Below are positions 14,056 through 22,156 of a DNA stretch of 64,000 nt, one piece after another. Source of the DNA: RH-AL1 sp965277735 (lineage in GTDB: Bacteria > Pseudomonadota > Alphaproteobacteria > Rhizobiales > Beijerinckiaceae); assembly GCA_965277735.1 (NCBI GenBank), contig CBDIDO010000003.1:806001-870000 (forward strand), given 5' to 3'. The number at the start of each line of letters is the position of its first letter. Within the stretch, counting starts at the first letter, position 1. Made by a program: the position numbers and the translations under genes. A model generated the notes under the pieces. The model saw only the letters and a program-made list of their open reading frames with translations, was not told where the DNA came from and did not search any database.

Positions 14056-15404
14056 GACTTTCTGCCGCCCAGCGAAGCGATCGCCTGCTGCTGCAAGGCG
14101 TGCGCCGCGTCCATCGCCTCAACAGAGGTCTTGGCGAGCGCGCCCCAGGCTTCCGATTTTGACTTGGCGTCGGCGGGCAGGCCGTCCCAGGCCGTGTAGG
14201 CGCCGGCGATGTCGTCGTGGGCGAGGTCGGCCTCGATGCGCGACACGCGCGAGCCGACGTCGTCGCCGTCGCTCGCACCGGCGCTGCGGACCGAGACCAT
14301 CGAGGCCATGCCGCTCTTCAGCCGGTCCATCAGCCCGGCATTCGGCGGCGCCTTGGTGGCCGTCGCCATGATCGTGTCGGCGAGCGGCGCGAACTTCTGC
14401 GCCAGCGCCTGCGCCGACGGCACGCCCTTGTCGGCGTTCTCCTTCAAAACGGCGACCTTGGTCGGATCGGCGTTGAGCGGGCCCAGCGCCGCGACCTGGC
14501 TTGCGTAGGGCGTGCCGTGTGCGATCGCCTGAACCAAGCTGTCGGCGACGACGGCGAGCGCCGGCGCGCTGGTGACCTTGGCCTCCAGCACCTTCTGCTC
14601 GTCTTGCAACGAAGCGACGCCGGCCTGCGTCGTCGCGCCGTCTTTCTTCACCCCGTCGAGCGCGGCGGCGAGCGCGGCGACCTTGCCGCCGAGGTCCTTG
14701 ACGTCGGCGCCCTGCGCCTTCAGCGCGTCGACACTGCCGCCGATCGCTGCAATCTTGCTGTCGAGCTGCGGGTCGCCAGCCGCACCCTTCTGCTTCAGCC
14801 CGTCGAGCTGGGTCTGCAGGTCGGCGATCTTCTGCTGCAGCGGCGCGGGATCGAACGCCGGGGTCTTCTGCGCGGTGGTCTGGCTCTTCAGCGCGTCGAT
14901 CTCTGGTTGTGTGTCGGGGCGCTTCTCGAGCGCGTCGATCCGCGCGCTTAGGGAAGCCACCTGCGACGAGTCGGTGGTGCCGACACCGCCTAGGGCGTTG
15001 ATCGCGGCGGCGCTGCCGGCCCCGATGATGGCACCGACGATCAGCGCGAGAACGATCGGCACGCCGGGCAGCGACTTGCCCGGCGGCGGGGAGTGCGGGG
15101 CCGCTGCCGCCTGTTCCGGGAGGGGCTCGGTTGTCGCCGCGTGCGGGGCGTCTTCGCGCAGGGGATCGATATGCGAGGCGTCGGGGCGGGGTGCCGGCTC
15201 CTCGCCTGGCAGCCGCTCGTGATCGGCGCTGGCCAGCTCGGCGGAGTTCAGCGGGCCGCGCGCGTCGCTCGCGGTCCATTCCGTCTGCTCGCGCGTCTCC
15301 GCGGGCGGGTGCGTGGGCTCGTGCCCGGTGCCCGGCTCGGCTGTGTGCTCGCCACTGGCCGGCGGCGTCGTGCCGGCGGCCTTGTCCTCGCCTTCGTCAG
15401 CCAT
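14052..15404 (-). CDS. Mitofilin-like inner-membrane protein (COG4223)
   Basis: 450 residues from ATG 15404, six bases after GAGG. A long acidic, Pro/Glu-rich N-terminus (about 1-110) is followed by one membrane helix (about 117-137), then a coiled-coil region (SLSARIDALEKRPDTQ; QQKIADLQTQLDGLKQK) and a C-terminal helical domain. This layout matches the bacterial homologue of mitochondrial mitofilin/Mic60, which shapes intracytoplasmic membranes in some alphaproteobacteria. Predicted to be inner-membrane-anchored with the coil in the periplasm. Coupled to HemY by a four-base overlap. Confidence 0.85.
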   Translation of the reverse strand: MADEGEDKAAGTTPPASGEHTAEPGTGHEPTHPPAETREQTEWTASDARGPLNSAELASADHERLPGEEPAPRPDASHIDPLREDAPHAATTEPLPEQAAAAPHSPPPGKSLPGVPIVLALIVGAIIGAGSAAAINALGGVGTTDSSQVASLSARIDALEKRPDTQPEIDALKSQTTAQKTPAFDPAPLQQKIADLQTQLDGLKQKGAAGDPQLDSKIAAIGGSVDALKAQGADVKDLGGKVAALAAALDGVKKDGATTQAGVASLQDEQKVLEAKVTSAPALAVVADSLVQAIAHGTPYASQVAALGPLNADPTKVAVLKENADKGVPSAQALAQKFAPLADTIMATATKAPPNAGLMDRLKSGMASMVSVRSAGASDGDDVGSRVSRIEADLAHDDIAGAYTAWDGLPADAKSKSEAWGALAKTSVEAMDAAHALQQQAIASLGGRKS

Positions 15405-15579
15405 GTCGATCCTCTTTCCGCCGCGTCGTCTTAGACCCGTTTCCACCGGGGGGGAATTGGCCCAAGCCGCAAACAACGTCGCCAAGCCGGCACTCAAGAA
15501 CAGCAGGCGCCGAACAAGCGTCAACGTCGCCGTACGATCGAGGGTTCAGGGGATTTGCGCGGAGAATTCGAAGGTCGGC

Positions 15580-15957
15580 TCAGCGCACCGGCGTGCCGAT
15601 TCGCTGGTCGAGCGGGCTCCCGAGCCAGGGTCCGACGGTGCGTTGGAGCCGTAGTGTCGCGATGCTCGCTTGATGGGCGCGGTACGCGGCCTCGTCGCGC
15701 CACGTCTCGATGATGTCGAAGTGGTTCTGTCGCACCTCCTGCAGCGCGTCGACGCGCTGCACACCGGGCTCGCGCCGAGCCGCCTGGAGATAGCTCGCGA
15801 TCTCGTCGCGGGCCTGCGCCGTGTGATCCGGCAGGATGTCGACGTGCTCGACGATGTCGATCGTCTCCGCCGGTTCGGGCGGCCGGATCATGGTCTGCGC
15901 GGTGGCGGTGGTCACGAGCGAGGAAAGAAGGATCGCGGCAGTCGTCGCGAGCTTCAC
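15580..15957 (-). CDS. Secreted antibiotic-biosynthesis-monooxygenase-like (ABM) protein
   Basis: 125 residues from GTG 15957, which overlaps the ruvB stop by four bases (GTGA). A signal peptide (about 1-21, TATAQ) precedes an ABM ferredoxin-like fold with the typical DILPDHTAQARDEI, RVDALQEVRQNHFDIIETWRD and YRAHQAS. Cytoplasmic ABM relatives oxidise quinols or heme; the export signal here is unusual. Role unknown. Co-transcription with ruvB is suggested by the overlap. Confidence 0.8.
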   Translation of the reverse strand: MKLATTAAILLSSLVTTATAQTMIRPPEPAETIDIVEHVDILPDHTAQARDEIASYLQAARREPGVQRVDALQEVRQNHFDIIETWRDEAAYRAHQASIATLRLQRTVGPWLGSPLDQRIGTPVR

Positions 15958-17000
15958 GCGTCGTCCTCGCTCGCGAAAAGCCCGAACTGCGGGGTCGGCT
16001 GCGCCGGCGCCGCGAGCCCCAGATGCGTAAAGGCGTGCGGCGTGAGCAGGCGTCCGCGCGGCGTGCGCTGGAGCAGGCCGCGCTGGATCAGGTAGGGCTC
16101 GATGATGTCCTCGATCGCGTCGCGCGGCTCTGAGAGCGCCGCCGCCATCGTCTCGATCCCGACGGGGCCGCCGCCGAACGAGGTGGCGATCGTCGTGAGG
16201 TAGCGGCGGTCCATCTGGTCGAGGCCGATCGAATCGACGTCGAGCAGGCGAAGCGCCTTGTCGGCCAGCGCGCGGGAAATCTCGGCCTCGCCGTCGACGA
16301 GCGCGAAATCGCGCACCCGGCGCAGCAGGCGGCCCGCGATGCGCGGCGTGCCGCGGGCACGGCGGGCGATCTCGTTGGCACCGTCGACGCTCATGCCGAT
16401 GCCGAGCACGCGCGCGCCGCGGCGCACGATGCTCTCGAGCTCCTCGACGGTGTAGAACTCGAGCCGGATCGGGATGCCGAAGCGGTCGCGCAGCGGCGTG
16501 GTCAACAGGCCGGCCCGCGTCGTCGCGCCGACCAGCGTGAAGCGGGCGAGATCGATCTTCACCGAGCGCGCCCCAGGCCCCTCGCCGATCATCAGGTCGA
16601 GCTGGAAATCCTCCATCGCGGGATAGAGGATTTCTTCCACCGCCGGGTTGAGCCGATGGATCTCGTCGATGAAGAGCACGTCGCGCTCCTCGAGCCCGGT
16701 CAGCTGCGCGGCGAGGTCGCCCGCCTTGGCGATGACGGGGCCGGAGGTCGAGCGGAAATTGACGCCGAGCTCGCGCGCCACGATCTGCGCCAGCGTCGTC
16801 TTGCCGAGGCCGGGCGGCCCGACGAAGAGAACGTGATCGAGCGCCTCGCGCCGCGTCTTCGCCGCCTCGATGAAGACGCGCAGGTTCTGCCGCGCCGCCG
16901 CCTGGCCGGTGAACTCGGCGAGCGAGAGCGGCCGCAGCGAGGCGTCGGGGTCGCTGTCGAGCGGGTCGGCGCCGACGAGGCGGGTTTGCGCGAGGGCCAA
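15954..17000 (-). CDS. ruvB: Holliday junction branch-migration helicase RuvB
   Basis: 348 residues, the normal length. AAA+ core with Walker A GPPGLGKT (about 65-72), Walker B LFIDEIHR (about 113-120), sensor 1 GATTRAG and arginine finger region TTPLRDRFG, and the C-terminal winged helix (GLLQRTPRGRLLTPHAF). It drives branch migration with RuvA at Holliday junctions. ruvC and ruvA are not next to it in this window; instead an exported ABM-like protein follows in overlap. Confidence 0.97.
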   Translation of the reverse strand: MALAQTRLVGADPLDSDPDASLRPLSLAEFTGQAAARQNLRVFIEAAKTRREALDHVLFVGPPGLGKTTLAQIVARELGVNFRSTSGPVIAKAGDLAAQLTGLEERDVLFIDEIHRLNPAVEEILYPAMEDFQLDLMIGEGPGARSVKIDLARFTLVGATTRAGLLTTPLRDRFGIPIRLEFYTVEELESIVRRGARVLGIGMSVDGANEIARRARGTPRIAGRLLRRVRDFALVDGEAEISRALADKALRLLDVDSIGLDQMDRRYLTTIATSFGGGPVGIETMAAALSEPRDAIEDIIEPYLIQRGLLQRTPRGRLLTPHAFTHLGLAAPAQPTPQFGLFASEDDA

Positions 17001-17087
17001 GGAATGGCTTCCGAATCGCAGTTGAAATCAGATGACGTTCGACGAAAACTGGTATCTGCTTCACATCGATTGCGAAAGGCGTGACCG

Positions 17088-17648
17088 ATGAGCCGCCCGG
17101 CGCTCGAGCCACAGCACATGAGCCTCGATTTCGAGGACCTGCTCGCCGACGCGCCCGACGACGAGCGTTGGGAGCTGATCAGCGGCCGCGTTGTAAAAAT
17201 GATGGTCGGCGCCCGCTGGGAGCACAACCGCATCATCAACAACTTGTCGGAGGGGCTCAACAGCCGCTTCCGCGCGGCAGGATCGCCTTGTCGGACGCTG
17301 ACCGAGACGTTTCGTATGAAACACGAGGCGTCGCCTTCGTCTTTTTTGCCCGACTAGCTTGTCTATTGCACAAGGCCGCCGCCGGGCGCGGCGTTCCTGT
17401 CGGACGCGACCGTCGTTGTCGGGGTACGGCGCGCCGTGATCGCGAGGACAAGTGGGCCGTCTACCAGACACTGCCGAGCTTCAAGCACTATGTCCTTGTC
17501 ACCCGTGACAACCCTCATATCGAGACGATCGACCGGTTGAACGGCGAATGGAGCACTTTTCGCATCGCCGATGACGGCCACGCTGGCTCTGCCTGGCGTC
17601 GACGTCGAGGTGCCCCTGGACGAGATCTACGCCGATCTCTTCGAGTAG
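17088..17648 (+). pseudogene. Uma2-family (DUF820) endonuclease-like gene, multiply broken
   Basis: The first frame (MSRPALEPQHMSLDFEDLLA through ERWELISGRVVKMMVG and SSFLPD) is a Uma2-family N-terminus with the PD-(D/E)XK fold, but TAG at 17355 interrupts it. Beyond it the same frame continues as protein (PPGAAFLSDATVVVGV), then switches frame to DREDKWAVYQTLPSFKHYVL and again to LPGVDVEVPLDEIYADLFE before the stop at 17646. One nonsense codon and at least two frameshifts indicate decay rather than one sequencing error. Confidence 0.85.
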
Positions 17649-17728
17649 ACCGGCGCATACCCCAGGAGAGCGCACCGGCCCGATAATTGCAAAGCGCGTT
17701 GATCATCCGCCGCGAGGGTTCGATAGAC

Positions 17729-18577
17729 ATGATCGATGCTGTGGTTCCTTCAAAGGTCGTCCAGGCCATGATCGCGCTCGGCGCGGCTAAGACACGGCTC
17801 ACGACGATGGAGCTGTTCGTCCGCTCGGCGCTCGCAGGCGCCTTCCTGGGCGTCGCCACCACCTTGGCCTTCACCGCGGCCGGCCAGACCGGCCTGCCGA
17901 TCGTCGGTGCCATCATCTTCCCGGTCGGCTTCGCCATGATCGTGGTGCTCGGGCTCGACCTCATCACCGGCAGCTTCGCGCTCATGCCGATGGCCGTGAT
18001 GGCGGGACAGGCGACGGTCGGGCAGATGCTCAAGAACTGGGTCGTCACCTTCCTCGGCAATTTTGCCGGCTCGCTGATCCTCGCCGGGCTCATGTACCTG
18101 TCGCTGACCAGCATGGGTCACGACGGCGGCGGACCGGTCTTCACACCCGTCGTCGAGGGCCTGAAGAAGGCCGTCACCGCGCGGTCGGCCGGCTTCTACA
18201 ACCTCGGCACACTCGGCGTCGGCACGGCCTTCGTGCGCGCCATGCTCTGCAACTGGATGGTCTGCCTCGGCGTCGTCATGGCGCTCTGCGCGACGACCTC
18301 GGTCGGCAAGATTGTCGGATGCTGGCTGCCGATCCTGATCTTCTTCGGCCAAGGCTTCGAGCACGCCGTCGTCAACATGTCGCTGTTCCCACTCGGCCTG
18401 ATGCTCGGCGCACCGGCGAGCGTGTACCAGTACCTCGTCTTCAACGAGCTGCCGGTGACGATCGGCAATCTCGTCGGCGGGTTCCTGTTCACCGGGCTGG
18501 CGCTCTACCTCGCCTATCCTGTGGCCGAGGCGCAGCGCAGCCCGGAGTTCTCGGGCGCGCAGGTTCCCGCCGAATAA
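17729..18577 (+). CDS. Formate/nitrite transporter family (FocA/NirC) channel
   Basis: 282 residues from ATG 17729; an upstream in-frame TTG at 17687 is also possible but has a weak site. Six to seven membrane segments and the family patterns GLDLITGSF, NLGTLGVGTAFVRAMLCNWMV and QGFEHAVVNM are visible. FNT proteins form pentameric channels for monovalent anions (formate, nitrite, hydrosulfide) in the inner membrane. The substrate cannot be set from sequence. A strong bidirectional terminator follows. Confidence 0.9.
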   Translation: MIDAVVPSKVVQAMIALGAAKTRLTTMELFVRSALAGAFLGVATTLAFTAAGQTGLPIVGAIIFPVGFAMIVVLGLDLITGSFALMPMAVMAGQATVGQMLKNWVVTFLGNFAGSLILAGLMYLSLTSMGHDGGGPVFTPVVEGLKKAVTARSAGFYNLGTLGVGTAFVRAMLCNWMVCLGVVMALCATTSVGKIVGCWLPILIFFGQGFEHAVVNMSLFPLGLMLGAPASVYQYLVFNELPVTIGNLVGGFLFTGLALYLAYPVAEAQRSPEFSGAQVPAE

Positions 18578-18615
18578 CGTCCCATCGCCGCGCGCTTGCG
18601 CACAATGCTCAAAAC

Positions 18616-18645
18616 AAAGGCCCGGTCGTCAGACCGGGCCTTTTT
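18616..18645. terminator. Bidirectional intrinsic terminator
   Basis: AAAGGCCCGGT and ACCGGGCCTTT form an 11-bp stem around loop CGTCAG, with five T at 18641-18645 and an A-rich left flank. It lies between the convergent FNT gene and guaB, so it can serve both. Confidence 0.9.
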
Positions 18646-18680
18646 CGTGCGTGGATCCTGCCGGCCTCATCGCAGCGTCG

Positions 18681-20168
18681 TTACACGCCCGTCGGATAGT
18701 TCGGGCTCTCGCGCGTGATCGCGACATCGTGCACGTGGCTTTCGCGCAGGCCGGCGCCGGAGATGCGCACGAAGCGCGCCTTGGCCTGGAAGTCGGCGAT
18801 CGTCGCGGCGCCGACATAGCCCATCGCCGCGCGCAGGCCGCCGGCGAGCTGATGCAGGATCGCGCCGGCCGGGCCGCGGTAGGGCACCTGGCCCTCGATC
18901 CCTTCCGGCACGAGCTTCAACGTGTCCTTGATGTCCTGCTGGAAATAGCGATCGGCCGAGCCGCGGCTCATCGCGCCGACCGAGCCCATGCCGCGATAGG
19001 CTTTGAACGAGCGGCCCTGGTAGAGGTAGACCTCGCCGGGGCTCTCGTCGGTGCCGGCGAGCAGCGAGCCGATCATCGCGACGGCCGCGCCGCCAGCGAT
19101 CGCCTTGGCGACGTCGCCGGAGAATTTGATGCCGCCGTCGGCGATCACCGGCACCTCGCCGGCAGCCGAGGCCGCATCCATGATCGCGGTGAGCTGCGGC
19201 ACGCCGACGCCGGCCACCACGCGGGTGGTGCAGATGGACCCGGGCCCGATGCCGACCTTGATCGCGTCGGCGCCCACGTCGATCAGCGCCTTGGTGGCCT
19301 CGGCCGTCGCCACGTTGCCGGCGATGATCGCCGTGCGGTTGGAGATGCGCTTGATGCGGGCGACCTGATCGAGCACCTGCTGCGAATGGCCGTGCGCGGT
19401 GTCGATGACGAGGCAGTCGACGCCGGCGTCCATCAGCATCTCGGCGCGGGCGAAGCCCTTGTCGCCGACGGTCGAGGCGGCGGCGACGCGCAAGCGCCCC
19501 TCGGCGTCCTTGCAGGCCAGCGGGTAGAGCGTGGCCTTCTCGATGTCCTTCACGGTCAGCAGGCCGACGCAGCGGCCCTCGTCGTCGACGACGACGAGCT
19601 TCTCGAGCCGGTGGTAATGCAGCAGGCGGCGCGCCTCGTCCTGCGGCACACCCTCCTTCACGGTGATGACTTTGGCGGTCATCAGCTCGGCGACCTTCTG
19701 CTCGGGATGGTCGGCGAAGCGCATGTCGCGGTTGGTCAGGATGCCGACGAGCCGCGAGGGCTTTCCTGGCGTGCTGCCGCGCTCGACGACGGGGAAGCCG
19801 GAGACGCCGTGGCGGCGCATCAGCGCCTGCGCGTCAGCGAGCGTCTCGTCGGGGAAGATGGTGATCGGGTTGACCACCATGCCGGATTCGTAGCGCTTGA
19901 CCTTGCGGACCTCCTCGGCCTGCACATCGGGCTCTAGGTTGCGGTGGATCACGCCGATGCCGCCGGCCTGGGCCATCGCGATCGCGAGCCGTGACTCCGT
20001 CACCGTGTCCATCGCCGACGAGATGATCGGCATGTTGAGGATGATCTCGGAGGTCAGCCGCGAGCGCAGGTCGACCATGTTGGGCATGACTTCGGAGTGC
20101 CCCGGACGCAGGAGCACGTCGTCGAAGGTGAGCGCCTCCTCGATGGGTGGGCGGGCGATCGTGGCCAT
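18681..20168 (-). CDS. guaB: IMP dehydrogenase
   Basis: 495 residues from ATG 20168. TIM-barrel core with two CBS domains inserted at about residues 95-210 (SGFPVVE; KLVVVDDEG). The active-site loop is GSICTTR with catalytic Cys313, and the phosphate-binding GIGPG and flap RGMGSVGAM are intact. It oxidises IMP to XMP with NAD+, the committed step to GMP. guaA, which finishes the pathway, lies at 27142-28737 on the same strand. Confidence 0.97.
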   Translation of the reverse strand: MATIARPPIEEALTFDDVLLRPGHSEVMPNMVDLRSRLTSEIILNMPIISSAMDTVTESRLAIAMAQAGGIGVIHRNLEPDVQAEEVRKVKRYESGMVVNPITIFPDETLADAQALMRRHGVSGFPVVERGSTPGKPSRLVGILTNRDMRFADHPEQKVAELMTAKVITVKEGVPQDEARRLLHYHRLEKLVVVDDEGRCVGLLTVKDIEKATLYPLACKDAEGRLRVAAASTVGDKGFARAEMLMDAGVDCLVIDTAHGHSQQVLDQVARIKRISNRTAIIAGNVATAEATKALIDVGADAIKVGIGPGSICTTRVVAGVGVPQLTAIMDAASAAGEVPVIADGGIKFSGDVAKAIAGGAAVAMIGSLLAGTDESPGEVYLYQGRSFKAYRGMGSVGAMSRGSADRYFQQDIKDTLKLVPEGIEGQVPYRGPAGAILHQLAGGLRAAMGYVGAATIADFQAKARFVRISGAGLRESHVHDVAITRESPNYPTGV

Positions 20169-20264
20169 GGGGGTCGTCAACTCCAGGTTTGGATGGGCCG
20201 GAGCGCGGGCTCCCGGGCCGAGTTGACAGTGGCTGATATCATACGAACGACAGAGGTCAAAGGT

Positions 20265-20286
20265 CGCGCGGGGCTTGTCCCGCGCG
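20265..20286 (-). terminator. Possible terminator after msrA
   Basis: CGCGCGGG and CCCGCGCG form a perfect 8-bp stem with a 6-base loop, between the end of msrA (20300) and guaB. Only a short T-run follows in the minus direction (ACCTTTGAC), so termination may be partial. Confidence 0.5.
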
Positions 20287-20299
20287 GTTTTGCACCGCC

Positions 20300-20815
20300 T
20301 CAGCCCGCCCTGCGCACCTCGCGCTGCGGCAGCACCCAGTTCGGGCGCGGGAAGTGGCAGGTGTAGCCGTTCGGGATGCGCTCCAGATAATCCTGGTGCT
20401 CCGGCTCGGCTTCCCAGAACGCGCCGGCCTTCTCGACCTCGGTCACCACCTTGCCGGGCCACAGGCCGGAGGCGTCGACGTCGGCGATCGTGTCCTGCGC
20501 GACGCGCTTCTGCGCCTCGTCCGTGTAGTAGATCACCGAGCGGTAGCTCAGCCCGCGGTCGTTGCCCTGGCGGTTCTTGGTCGTCGGGTCGTGAATCTGG
20601 AAGAACAGCTCGAGCATCCGGCGATAGCTCGTCTTCGCGGGGTCAAAGACGATCTCGAGGCCTTCGGCATGCGTGCCGTGGTTGCGATAAGTGGCGTTCG
20701 GCACGTCGCCGCCGGTGTAGCCGACGCGCGTCGAGATGACGCCCGGCTCGCGTCGGACGAGATCCTGCATGCCCCAGAAGCAGCCGCCGGCGAGGATCGC
20801 TGTCTCCGTCGTCAT
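20300..20815 (-). CDS. msrA: Peptide-methionine (S)-S-oxide reductase MsrA
   Basis: 171 residues from ATG 20815, overlapping the msrB stop (ATGA). The active-site motif GGCFWG places the catalytic cysteine at residue 12, and the family block FFQIHDPTTKNRQGND is present. It reduces methionine-S-sulfoxide in proteins. The resolving cysteines of some MsrA types are not obvious in the C-terminus (QREVRRAG), so thioredoxin recycling may differ. It forms one operon with msrB. Confidence 0.95.
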   Translation of the reverse strand: MTTETAILAGGCFWGMQDLVRREPGVISTRVGYTGGDVPNATYRNHGTHAEGLEIVFDPAKTSYRRMLELFFQIHDPTTKNRQGNDRGLSYRSVIYYTDEAQKRVAQDTIADVDASGLWPGKVVTEVEKAGAFWEAEPEHQDYLERIPNGYTCHFPRPNWVLPQREVRRAG

Positions 20816-21276
20816 CGGGCGCCCTCCGCCTGTTTGGCCTCGAACAATTGCCGATAGGCGCCGTAGCCTTCCGATTCGAGGTCCTTGGCGTGGACGAAGC
20901 GCAGCGATGCCGAGTTGATGCAATAGCGCAGGCCGCCCTTGTCGCGCGGGCCGTCCGGGAAGACGTGGCCGAGGTGGCTGTCGCCGTTCGCCGAGCGCAC
21001 CTCGGTGCGCACCATGCCCAGGCTCGCATCCTTGTGCTCCTTCACATAGGCTGTCTCGAGCGGCTTGGTGAAGCTCGGCCAGCCCGAGCCCGACTCGAAC
21101 TTGTCGGTCGAGGCGAACAGCGGCTCGCCGGAGACGACATCGACGTAGATGCCCGGCTCGTGATTGTCCCAATATTGCCCGGTGAAGGCACGCTCGGTGC
21201 CGTCCTCCTGGGTCACGCGGTACTGCTCGGGCGTCAGAGCCGAGAGCGCGTCGGGGTTCTTGTGGTAGTCGGCCAT
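20812..21276 (-). CDS. msrB: Peptide-methionine (R)-S-oxide reductase MsrB, zinc-less type
   Basis: 154 residues. SGSGWPSFTKP, HLGHVFPDGP and the catalytic RYCINSASLRF (Cys119) are intact. The two CxxC zinc motifs of many MsrB proteins are absent: where the first would stand, the sequence is VDVVSGEPLF. Zinc-less MsrB forms are known. It reduces methionine-R-sulfoxide, complementing the coupled MsrA. Cytoplasmic; no signal peptide. Confidence 0.95.
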   Translation of the reverse strand: MADYHKNPDALSALTPEQYRVTQEDGTERAFTGQYWDNHEPGIYVDVVSGEPLFASTDKFESGSGWPSFTKPLETAYVKEHKDASLGMVRTEVRSANGDSHLGHVFPDGPRDKGGLRYCINSASLRFVHAKDLESEGYGAYRQLFEAKQAEGAR

Positions 21277-21594
21277 AAAGATGCCTCCTCTTTTTGCTTT
21301 GTCTACATGGGCGCACGAGGCGGGTTTTTGTAGGCTTATCTGCAGGCTTTGGACGCTCAGCGCGATGCGCGCCCGGCCTCTGCGAGCGATCGGTCGAGCC
21401 AGTCCTCCAGCTTAGCTCGGGTTGCTCGCATGTCGGACGAGAAAGCGCACGACGAGCCCTCGGTGTCGGCAGATGGCAGGGATTAAGCGCCACCGATCGT
21501 TGCCGGCACGTCGAAGAGCCGCTGCGGCGTGCCGTTCGTCGCCTGGCCGGAGGTCGCTTCGGGCCGATATGCCCTGATCCGCAGGGAAACGCAG
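21277..21594. other. Intergenic, about 320 bases, possible microprotein
   Basis: Between divergent msrB and the DUF302 gene. The only protein-like stretch is on the minus strand from about 21482 down to a TGA near 21356, with an ATG opening MRATRAKLEDWLDRSLAEAG after GGACG; it lacks a good ribosome site, so I do not call it. No RNA element recognised. The msrB promoter should lie near 21280-21350. Confidence 0.35.
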
Positions 21595-22092
21595 ATGATC
21601 GAGACCATCACCGTCGAGCACGTGACCTTCCTCACCGATCGCCCGTTTGCGGAGGTCGTCGCGATCTTCGAGGAGCAGGTCGGCACCCTGGAGGAAGTCG
21701 GCTGGGATTGGATTCCCGCTGCCGCCAAGGACAACGCTGACTTCGAGCATCGCGTGAAAGCGCACCTCGGGCCGAGCGGCTTCACACGGTTCCTCACGAT
21801 CGACCACGGCACCTGGGTGACGCAGCAAGGCCTGCCCTGCAAGTTTCTCCTCTACACGATCGGCAACCCGCTGATCGCGATCACCATGCTGAGGCACGGG
21901 GTCGAGGCCGGCCTCGACGTGCCCGTCCGCCTTGCGATCTACGAGGATGGTGACGGCAAGACGCGGCTCGTGTTCAACAAGCCGTCGACGCTGATGAGCG
22001 GGATGAGGAGCGCGGCGGTCACCGCGGCGGCGCAGAAGCTCGACGCCAAGATGATGGCGCTCGCCGCCGCCGTCACCGGAGTCGACGCCTGA
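21595..22092 (+). CDS. DUF302-family protein
   Basis: 165 residues from ATG 21595. Pattern ETITVEHVTFLTDRPFAEVVAIFEEQV at the start, then FTRFLTIDHGTWV, LLYTIGNP and LDVPVRLAIYED fits DUF302, whose members are small dimeric proteins of unknown function. No signal peptide. A long alternative N-terminus from 21529 lacks a ribosome site. Stands alone before ppx. Confidence 0.75.
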   Translation: MIETITVEHVTFLTDRPFAEVVAIFEEQVGTLEEVGWDWIPAAAKDNADFEHRVKAHLGPSGFTRFLTIDHGTWVTQQGLPCKFLLYTIGNPLIAITMLRHGVEAGLDVPVRLAIYEDGDGKTRLVFNKPSTLMSGMRSAAVTAAAQKLDAKMMALAAAVTGVDA

Positions 22093-22156
22093 GGCGAAGC
22101 GCCGGGTTGAACCCGTCCCGCGCCGGTGCATCATGGTGGGCTTGCGGAGGATGAGG

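Noticed and set aside
13189..14199. Long open frame antisense to the HemY_N gene
   Set aside because: Arginine- and glycine-rich composition and no ribosome site; a GC-rich mirror of the real gene.
18651..19937. 428-codon frame antisense to guaB
   Set aside because: Opposite strand of a certain gene, His/Asp/Arg-rich, no homology pattern.
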